Source of the DNA: Paenibacillus zeisoli
GTDB lineage: Bacteria > Bacillota > Bacilli > Paenibacillales > Paenibacillaceae
DNA: 64,000 nucleotides
NCBI RefSeq assembly: GCF_003994465.1
Contig: NZ_RZNX01000014.1
Span: 1 to 64,000 of the forward strand
Direction of reading: 5' to 3'
In this document: positions 52,061-58,700 of the stretch, one piece after another
Layout of the letters: each line of letters begins with the position of its first letter
Position numbering within the stretch: the stretch's first letter is position 1
Position numbers and translations under genes: made by a program
Notes under the pieces: generated by a model
What the model was told of the DNA's origin: nothing
Seen by the model: the letters and a program-made list of their open reading frames with translations, nothing else
Database searches by the model: none

Positions 52061-52119
52061 TACCCCCTAAATCCCCCTTGTAGGGGGACCCCAAAGGGCG
52101 GCAGCCCTCTGGACACCCG
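52061..52119 (-). repeat. Two-hairpin repeat element, copy b (inverted)
   Basis: Reverse complement of the copy a type: CCCCCT-TGT-AGGGGG forms hairpin 2, and CCAAAGGGC-GGCA-GCCCTCTGG hairpin 1, ending GGACACCC. It is the only copy here in minus orientation and starts 11 bp after rplQ. Confidence 0.8.
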
Positions 52120-52287
52120 CAAGTTTCTTGTGGATGGATAAGGGATACTCATAGAGAGCGACTTTCGCGGTGGAGCCCGGCTCATTCCCGCGGCTTTCAG
52201 CCCCGGGCGAGCCTTCTGGTTTGCGCGGGGTTTGCTCTATCATAGAGCTGCTCCTATGTTGTACAAGTATAGCTCCGAAGCTAAGTT

Positions 52288-52338
52288 ACTCTCTGTCAGC
52301 GGGCCCTGTGGACCCGACTTCCAGAGAGTTTTAGTTTG
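52288..52338 (+). terminator. Candidate terminator of the ribosomal superoperon
   Basis: ACTCTCTG (52288-52295) pairs with CAGAGAGT (52322-52329), enclosing CGGGCCC-TGT-GGACCCG, followed by TTTAGTTT. It is the best terminator-like structure between rplQ and truA, 240 bp after rplQ. Confidence 0.55.
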
Positions 52339-52370
52339 TCTGGGGCTGTTCTTAGAAGCAGGGCCCCTTC

Positions 52371-52745
52371 CGGTCAGCGCGGCCTAACGTCCGCGACCTC
52401 CCGAGGGTAAGTTTTGCAGGTAGGCTCGAGGAAGCGAGCAGCTCACTAATCAGCGTGACCTACCGGCCACGACCTCCAGGGAGTACCCTACGAGGGCCTT
52501 TTCGAGAAGGAAGAGCTCACCCCCCGGTCAGCGCGTCCTAAACGTCCCCGACATCCCGAGGGGCAAGACTTGGGGGTGAGTTCAGGGGAGCGTGTGGCTC
52601 CCTGATCAGCGCGCCTTATCGGCCGCGACCTCCAGGGAGTTAACCTACGCGGGCGTTTCGAGAAGGAATAGCCCCTCCCGGTCAGCGCGGCCTAACGTCT
52701 GCGACCTCCAGTGAGGCAGACCTTGCAGGTGAACTCGAAGAAGTA
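52371..52745 (+). repeat. Tandem array, five imperfect ~77-bp units
   Basis: Units start at 52371, 52447, 52525, 52603 and 52680 (spacing 76, 78, 78, 77). They alternate between two subtypes, giving a ~155-bp higher period. Each opens with TCAGCGCG-NCCTAACG-NCCGCGACCTCC. The core hairpin is CGCGG/CCGCG in unit 1, CGTG/CACG in unit 2 (compensated), CGCG/CGCG in unit 4 and CGCGG/CTGCG in unit 5; unit 3 has lost it. A second small hairpin follows (CCT-CCCG-AGG, CTC-CAGG-GAG, CCTC-CAGT-GAGG). Confidence 0.85.
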
Positions 52746-52900
52746 GAGCGGGTCCCGGAGGGACGGCAAGCGGCTCGTTGCACTACGCAGCTCTTCTCGC
52801 GCCAACAAGCCTCCCTCGGTGACAATCCAGCTTGTAACTAGGCACCACTAACCCAAGCGGGTCCCCCGGAGGGGACGACAAGCGATTCCAAGCACGCACT
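52746..52900 (+). repeat. Two AGCGGG-hairpin units
   Basis: Unit one at 52746: GTCCC-GGA-GGGAC (52752-52764) then CAAGCGG. Unit two at 52856: GTCCCC-CGGA-GGGGAC (52861-52876) then CAAGCGATTCCAAGCACGCA. The arms differ but stay paired. The tail AAGCGATTCC-AGCACGCA also appears in the ~84-bp units at 16.5-16.9 kb, linking the two loci. Confidence 0.75.
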
Positions 52901-52940
52901 TGCCAAACTCCATCTCTGTTACTCTTAAGTCACTCACCAG

Positions 52941-53006
52941 GGTGTCCAGAGGGGAGAGCCCTTGGGGCCCTCCCTTAGGCAAGGGAGGGTTTGGGAGGGT
53001 TGTGAA
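52941..53006 (+). repeat. Two-hairpin repeat element, copy c
   Basis: GGTGTCCAGAGGGGAGAGCC then CTTGGGGCCCTCCCTTAGGC and so on. From the second arm of hairpin 1 it is identical over more than 40 bp to copy a at 17039-17102, 36 kb away. It has the same orientation as copies a and d. Confidence 0.85.
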
Positions 53007-53040
53007 GAGAAGAACGGTTTAAGGATCACCGTCCTTTAAT

Positions 53041-53098
53041 AGGTGTCCAGAGGGCGCAGCCCTTTGGAATCCCCCTGGGGGACTTAGGAGGGATTTTA
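53041..53098 (+). repeat. Two-hairpin repeat element, copy d, with truA ribosome binding site
   Basis: AGGTGTCCAGAGGGCGCAGC.. pairs CCAGAGGGC with GCCCTTTGG; the second hairpin is reduced (TCCCCC with GGGGGA). The 3' end CTTAGGAGGGATTTTAT carries AGGAGGG 7-8 nt before the truA ATG, so the repeat supplies the Shine-Dalgarno. Confidence 0.8.
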
Positions 53099-53099
53099 T

Positions 53100-53945
53100 A
53101 TGCGCAATCTCTGTATGACCGTCAGCTTTGACGGAACGAACTATTATGGCTTCCAATCGCAGCCTGATGGGAATACGATTCAGGATCACCTGGAAGAGGC
53201 AATACGTCAACTCACAGGAGAAAAGATCAAAATTATCGGTTCGGGAAGAACTGATGCGGGTGTCCATGCATACCGTCAGGTGTTTAACTTTCATACGCAG
53301 TCAGCTATTCCGCTTGAGCGCTGGTGCCTTGCTCTGAACGGCCGACTTCCCAAGGACATTGTTATTCTTGAGGCTAGAGAAGTGAAACCGGGATTTCACT
53401 CTCGTCATTCAGCCAAGCGAAAGACCTATCGGTATACCATCAACGCGAACCAGTATCCGGATGTGTTTCTACGTCATCTGCAGCTGCATCATCCAGGCAT
53501 TCTTGATATAGATGCTATGAAAGAGGCAGTAACGTATCTTATAGGTACCTTTGACTATACCTCCTTTGCTTCACGTCATTCTACCAAGCAGAATCATGTG
53601 CGAACGATATACGATGCTCATATCGAAGTAGATAGATCCAAGTGCCGCGAGGGTCACCCCAGAGATCAGGGGGTCATTGAGCTTTTTATAACCGGCAATG
53701 GATTCTTGCAGCATATGGTCCGGATTATTGTAGGTACGCTTCTTCAAGTGGGCGAAGGCAAGCGTAACCCGGTGGATATTCAGCGGATCCTGGAGGCTAA
53801 AGATCGTAGTGCGGCTGGCCCTACGGCAGAGGGGAAAGGTCTGATGCTTTGGAATGTAGAGTATAACTTTATGGAGGACAAGCCAGAGCCGCCTTCTTTT
53901 GCCTTGGATGAAGTGGAGGAAGATGAGGCTGATTCCACCGAGTGA
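53100..53945 (+). CDS. truA: tRNA pseudouridine(38-40) synthase
   Basis: Makes pseudouridine at positions 38-40 of the anticodon arm. The catalytic Asp52 lies in GRTDAGVHA, and RTIYDAH and NGFLQHMVRIIVG are typical. At 281 aa it is longer than most TruA proteins owing to an acidic tail (DEVEEDEADSTE). The ATG follows AGGAGGG inside repeat copy d. It is separated from rplQ by the repeat block, whereas it usually follows ECF-transporter genes in Bacillus. Confidence 0.95.
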   Translation: MRNLCMTVSFDGTNYYGFQSQPDGNTIQDHLEEAIRQLTGEKIKIIGSGRTDAGVHAYRQVFNFHTQSAIPLERWCLALNGRLPKDIVILEAREVKPGFHSRHSAKRKTYRYTINANQYPDVFLRHLQLHHPGILDIDAMKEAVTYLIGTFDYTSFASRHSTKQNHVRTIYDAHIEVDRSKCREGHPRDQGVIELFITGNGFLQHMVRIIVGTLLQVGEGKRNPVDIQRILEAKDRSAAGPTAEGKGLMLWNVEYNFMEDKPEPPSFALDEVEEDEADSTE

Positions 53946-54010
53946 AACCTGGAGCATGCCTTGGACGTATTAAGAAGGATATAATGCGTCTACTCTAGGA
54001 GGGAATTCAT

Positions 54011-54346
54011 ATGCTTTGTCCAATATGCGATAATGTGCAGCTTAGGGAAGTGGATAAGAATGGGGTTCTGATCGATGTTTGTCCAAGCTGTAAAGGGGTA
54101 TGGCTCGACAGAGGAGAACTGGATAAGCTGATGAGTCAGGTCAACGAGGCACGTCCGGCTTTTGATGAATGGTACGGAGAACGCGAGCGGGAGCAGTACC
54201 GTAAACCTCGTGAGAACGACTATAGACCTGACTATAGCAAGGACCACCGTGAGTCTCATTATCCACAGCATGGGAATCATAAGAACTACGGACATCCTAA
54301 GAAGAAAAAGTCCGTCTTGGATGTGTTCGGAGACTTGTTTGATTAA
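54011..54346 (+). CDS. Zn-ribbon (zf-TFIIB) protein
   Basis: A 111-aa protein with an N-terminal zinc ribbon, C3/C6 and C24/C27, in the pattern CPICDNVQL..DVCPSCKGVWLDRGEL that defines the TFIIB-type zinc-finger family in bacteria. The rest is hydrophilic, charged and His-, Tyr- and Arg-rich, and probably disordered, ending KKKKSVLDVFGDLFD. Its function is unknown to me. The ATG follows GGAGGG by 8 nt. It stands between truA and rplM. Confidence 0.88.
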   Translation: MLCPICDNVQLREVDKNGVLIDVCPSCKGVWLDRGELDKLMSQVNEARPAFDEWYGEREREQYRKPRENDYRPDYSKDHRESHYPQHGNHKNYGHPKKKKSVLDVFGDLFD

Positions 54347-54391
54347 CATGAATATTTTTGCGACAACGTGCATTTAGTTTTGAAAAACTAC

Positions 54392-54420
54392 TTGCTTAAT
54401 AAAGTTGTATGCTGTAAAAT
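54392..54420 (+). promoter_or_regulatory. Promoter of rplM-rpsI
   Basis: -35 TTGCTT (54392-54397), 17 bp, -10 TAAAAT (54415-54420). The predicted start, near 54427, is at the L13 leader hairpin. Confidence 0.75.
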
Positions 54421-54424
54421 AAAG

Positions 54425-54480
54425 TTTGTGTTTTCTTAACGGCTATCCCACAGCCCCCAATTAAGAAAACCGCCATAACA
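54425..54480 (+). promoter_or_regulatory. L13-type leader RNA
   Basis: GTTTTCTTAA (54430-54439) pairs with TTAAGAAAAC (54461-54470), enclosing CGGCTATCCCACAGCCCCCA. Its place right after the promoter and before rplM fits the L13 leader known in Bacillales, through which L13 is thought to control the operon. No T tract follows. The assignment rests on position and general shape. Confidence 0.65.
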
Positions 54481-54613
54481 ACGATTTTTAGCTTTACTAA
54501 CTACAACAACTAACAACGAACGAAGATATATATGATGGAATGATGAGCTTTACAGCTGAACATTTGTATCATAGAAACTTAGATTTCGGACGAGAATGAA
54601 GGAGGATCTTTTC

Positions 54614-55051
54614 ATGCGTACCACCTATATGGCTAAGCCAAATGAAGTAGAGCGCAATTGGCACATTATTGATGCTGAAGGCAAAACATTGGGCCGTCTG
54701 GCAAGTGAAGCTGCTGCTCTAATCCGCGGCAAGCACAAGCCACAATTCACCCCTCACGTTGATTCTGGCGATTTCGTTATCGTTATCAATGCTGAGAAGA
54801 TTCAGTTGACAGGTAAGAAAATGGAGAATAAGAAATACTATCGTCACTCCCTGCACCCAGGTGGTTTGAAAGTGACAGTTGCTCAGGATCTCCTCAAGAC
54901 TAAACCTGAACGCATGATTGAATCTGCTGTTCACGGCATGCTTCCTAAAACTCGCCAAGGTGAGAAAATGAAGCTGAGATTGAAAGCATACGCTGGCACT
55001 GAACATCCACATGCAGCACAAAAACCTGAAGTTTACGAACTTCGCGGATAA
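54614..55051 (+). CDS. rplM: 50S ribosomal protein L13
   Basis: Early 50S assembly protein. From ATG 54614 ([20 protein letters not shown]) it is 145 aa, equal to Bacillus L13, with [26 protein letters not shown] and the [16 protein letters not shown] end. GAAGGAGGATC lies upstream; the ATG at 54596 lies before this site and is not used. Confidence 0.97.
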   Translation: MRTTYMAKPNEVERNWHIIDAEGKTLGRLASEAAALIRGKHKPQFTPHVDSGDFVIVINAEKIQLTGKKMENKKYYRHSLHPGGLKVTVAQDLLKTKPERMIESAVHGMLPKTRQGEKMKLRLKAYAGTEHPHAAQKPEVYELRG

Positions 55052-55071
55052 TTAAAAGGGAGGACAGTTTC

Positions 55072-55464
55072 ATGGCACAAGTACAATACTATGGGACAGG
55101 TCGTCGTAAACATTCGGTAGCTCGTGTTCGCCTTGTACCGGGTGAAGGACGCATTGTCATCAATAAACGTGATATCAATGAATATTTCGGTTTGGAAACA
55201 CTCAAACTCATCGTTAAACAACCTCTGAACCTGACTGAAACTCTGACTAACTATGATGTAATTGTTATTGCACATGGTGGCGGTATTTCTGGTCAAGCGG
55301 GTGCGATCCGTCATGGTATCTCCCGTGCTCTGCTTAAAGCAGACCCTGAGTTCCGTCCAGCTTTGAAAAAAGCAGGATTCTTGACTCGTGACCCTCGTAT
55401 GAAAGAGCGTAAGAAATACGGTCTCAAAGCCGCTCGTCGCGCTCCACAGTTCTCGAAACGTTAA
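55072..55464 (+). CDS. rpsI: 30S ribosomal protein S9
   Basis: S9 reaches the P site with its basic tail. It is 130 aa, starts [20 protein letters not shown] and ends [14 protein letters not shown], the tail that contacts tRNA. The ATG follows AGGGAGGAC. It pairs with rplM as in nearly all bacteria. Confidence 0.98.
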   Translation: MAQVQYYGTGRRKHSVARVRLVPGEGRIVINKRDINEYFGLETLKLIVKQPLNLTETLTNYDVIVIAHGGGISGQAGAIRHGISRALLKADPEFRPALKKAGFLTRDPRMKERKKYGLKAARRAPQFSKR

Positions 55465-55474
55465 TCAACAGCAA

Positions 55475-55507
55475 AGCCCTTGGCCATCTGGTCAAGGGTT
55501 TTCTTTG
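55475..55507 (+). terminator. Terminator of rplM-rpsI
   Basis: CCCTTGGCC with GGTCAAGGG (one G-U), loop ATCT, then TTTTCTTTG. Confidence 0.88.
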
Positions 55508-55535
55508 TTATATGGAGATAAGACGTATTTTACAG

Positions 55536-55566
55536 CCGCTGACTTATTATATCAGTGGTTTTTTGT
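55536..55566 (+). terminator. Second terminator before the nucleotidase gene
   Basis: CCGCTGA (55536-55542) with TCAGTGG (55552-55558), one G-U, then six T. It is in tandem with the previous one, so the next gene is a separate unit. Confidence 0.75.
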
Positions 55567-55570
55567 CATG

Positions 55571-55613
55571 TTTATACAATTTACTTAATTTTACCTACTT
55601 AGCTACTTTAACA
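55571..55613 (+). promoter_or_regulatory. Repeated TTAnCn hexamers, possible PhoP site
   Basis: TTACTT (55581), TTACCT (55591), TTAGCT (55599) and TTAACA (55608) form a row at 8-10 nt spacing. PhoP boxes are TTAACA-like hexamers at about 11 nt. The match is loose, but the gene type (nucleotidase/phosphodiesterase) is a known phosphate-starvation target in Bacillus. Confidence 0.35.
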
Positions 55614-55711
55614 AATAATAAAAGAGAACCTACTTAACATACAAAAATTAAATTGATAGTAGGGGATAATTCCCCCAAGCAACAGTAATCTAGAAGGGTG
55701 GAAAACAAGGA

Positions 55712-58700
55712 ATGGAATTAAATTTTCGAAAAGGATTCAGAAAGGCAGCAACCAGCACACTTGCTGTCTGTGTATTATCGACTCAGTTTTTGGCAGGACA
55801 GATGCATGCGGCGGCTGCTGAACAAACAGTCCCTACAGTATCCCTTTTAACAAATCAAGATCCGACTAATACCACATCCGCCGATACCACTCCCGCTGAT
55901 AACTCTGATCTTAAGTTAAGAATCATGGAAACAACCGATATTCATACAAACCTAATGTCTTACGATTATTATAAGGACCAGGTTTCACCTACTGTAGGGT
56001 TGGTTAAGACCGCTAGTTTAGTGAAACAGGCACGCGAGGAAGTAAAGAATACACTCCTTGTGGACAATGGTGATTTGATTCAAGGAACTCCACTTGGAAC
56101 CTATATGGCGAAGATTGATCAGCTTAAAGGCGAGAATGCAATTCATCCTGTGTATAAAGCTATGAATTTGATGGGTTACGACATCGCCACTTTCGGCAAT
56201 CATGAATTTAATTATGGCCTCGATTTCCTGGATAAGTCGATTAAAGGGGCAAGCTTTCCATACGTGAACGCCAATGTATACGTCGATGACCATGACAATA
56301 ATTCTAATAATGACAAGAACAACTTTACTCCATACAAGATTTTGGACAAGACTTATATCGATGAGAATGGAAATACACAGACTGTCAAAGTCGGAGTGCT
56401 GGGCTTAGTTACCCCGCAGATTATGGATTGGGACAAAGGTAACCTTGAAGGCAAAGTAACTACGAAGGATATAGTAGCTACTGCCGAGAAATTTGTTCCA
56501 CAAATGAAGGCTGAAGGAGCCGATATTGTCATTGCGCTGACGCATTCTGGTTTTGATGCAAGTGCTGAAGCTAACACGATGGCTGAGAATGCCATCCTTC
56601 CTTTGAGCAAAGTGAAAGGGATCGATGCGATTACCTTCTCTCATACCCACAAGGTGTTTCCTACGGGAGACAACAAGTCGCTTGATGTTATTTTTAAAGA
56701 TGCTAATGGCAATCCAATTGCTGGCGTCGATAATGTAAAAGGTACCATTAATGGGGTAGCAGCTGTGCAGGCGGGTTACGGAGGTGCTGAACTAGGTATC
56801 ATTGATCTAACGCTGACGAAAGATGCAGAAGGACACTGGAAAGTATCCAACTCTCAATCTTCGAACAGAGAAATCTATGACAAGGTAAATAAGAAGCCTT
56901 TGGTAGACGCTGATCCTGCTGTTGAGAATGCAATTAAGGTTGAACATGAGGCTACGATTCAATATGCGAATGGACCGATTGGAGAGACATCAACGCCGAT
57001 TTATAGTTATTTTGCATTGGTGAAGGACGACCCATCCGTCCAAATCGTGACAAAAGCTCAGGAATGGTTCGTTAAGAACTATATTGCTAAAAATGCTCCT
57101 CAGTATAAGGACCTGCCGATCTTATCCGTAGGAGCTCCTTTTAAAGCAGGGAGAAACGGTCCGACAGAATACACTGATATTGCTAAAGGCCCCATTGCCA
57201 TTAAGAGTGCCAGCGATCTGTATTTGTACGACAACACACTGAAAGCTGTTAAGATCAAAGGCTCCACGGTAAAAGAGTGGCTCGAAATGTCGGCGGGAAT
57301 GTTCAATCAGATTGACCCAGCCAAGACAGAAGAACAGTCACTTCTAAATCCAAAGTTTGCTGTGTTTAACTTTGATGTTATTGATGGTGTGACTTATCAG
57401 GTTGATGTCACCAAGCCTGCTAAATACAACGCGGATGGCACTGTAAATAATGCAAATTCAAGCCGTATTGTGAAACTACAATACAATGGCAAAGACATCG
57501 ATCCTAACCAGGACTTTATCGTAGTGACGAACAACTATCGTGCTGGTGGAGGCGGGAATTTCCCTGGATTAAAGGGTGCTGAGCTGGTTGTTGACTCAGC
57601 TGATGAGAATCGTCAAATCCTTATGAACTATATCACCGAGCAGAAGGACATTAACCCGACCGCAGATAAGAACTGGTCGATCCTGCCGGTGAATGGCAAG
57701 GTGAACGTTACTTTTACAACTTCTCCTGAAGCTGTGAAGTATCTGGGTAACTCAACGGATATAAAGTACACGAACAAGACAGATGATAAAGGTTTTGGTA
57801 TCTACTCACTTTCTCTAGCAGGGGGAACTACACCTCCAGACCCGGGAACTCCAGGTTCAAATGTAAAGGTACAGATCCTCGGCATTAATGACTTCCACGG
57901 TCAGCTTGATACTACTTCTAACTATGGTGCTGGAAATGTAGGTAGAGCCGATTACCTGGCTGCATATTTGAAGAAAGCGAGAGCAACTAACCCGAATACA
58001 CTTCTGGTTCATGCCGGAGATTCCGTGGGTGCCAGTGCGCCGGTATCTTCACTGGAGCGAGATAAGCCTACGATGGAGTTCCTAAACATGATGAAATTTG
58101 ATGTAGGTACACTGGGTAACCACGAATTTGATCAAGGTGTTCCAGCACTCCTCGCCCAAGTAAAGGGGGGAGCGGATTCGGTTAAACCGGAAATTGTTTT
58201 TGACAAAGCGAATTTTGATTATATCAATGCCAATGCTCTGTATAAATCACCCTCAGCAACAGATTATGCACCGATTGTTAAGCCATACGTGATTAAGGAA
58301 ATTGGCGGGGAGAAAGTTGGATTTATTGGTGTAGTCACGATGGCCACACCATCAAAAGTATCACCTAGCGCATTGGCTGGTGTTAAATTTGTGGAGCAAG
58401 CCCCGGTAGTCAATGCAGCTGTAAAAGAACTGCAGGCTCAAGGCGTGCATGCTATCGTTGTGCTTGCCCATGACCCAGCCAGTACCAAGGATGGAGTAAC
58501 TACCGGTGAGGCTGTTGATTTGGCCAAAGCCGTTGATCCGGATGTGGATGTAATTTTTGCAGGAGACAATCATGCTAAGGTGAATGCTGTTGTTAATAAC
58601 AAGCTGATTGTACAAGCTTATTCATACGGAACTGCATATGCTGACGTTGATTTGGAGATTGACCCTAAGACACATGATATTATTAAGAAACAAGCGGACA

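Larger units (their letters stand above)
52051..53099. other. Gene-free, GC-rich repeat block between rplQ and truA
   Basis: About 1050 bp without a credible gene on either strand. It is bounded by inverted copies of the two-hairpin element (52061-52119 minus, 52941-53006 and 53041-53098 plus) and holds a large terminator-like hairpin (52288-52335), a five-copy tandem array (52371-52745) and two AGCGGG-hairpin units. Smaller hairpins lie at 52183-52214 (GGCTC with GAGCC) and 52342-52367. G+C is visibly higher than in the flanking genes. Confidence 0.85.

Noticed and set aside
52371-52745. CRISPR array or rRNA fragments
   Set aside because: There is no repeat-spacer pattern and no match by eye to conserved rRNA segments; the units are imperfect tandem hairpins.
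53019-53294. Minus-strand frame of 91 codons over the truA start
   Set aside because: It covers the truA 5' end and repeat copy d with no ribosome binding site or promoter.
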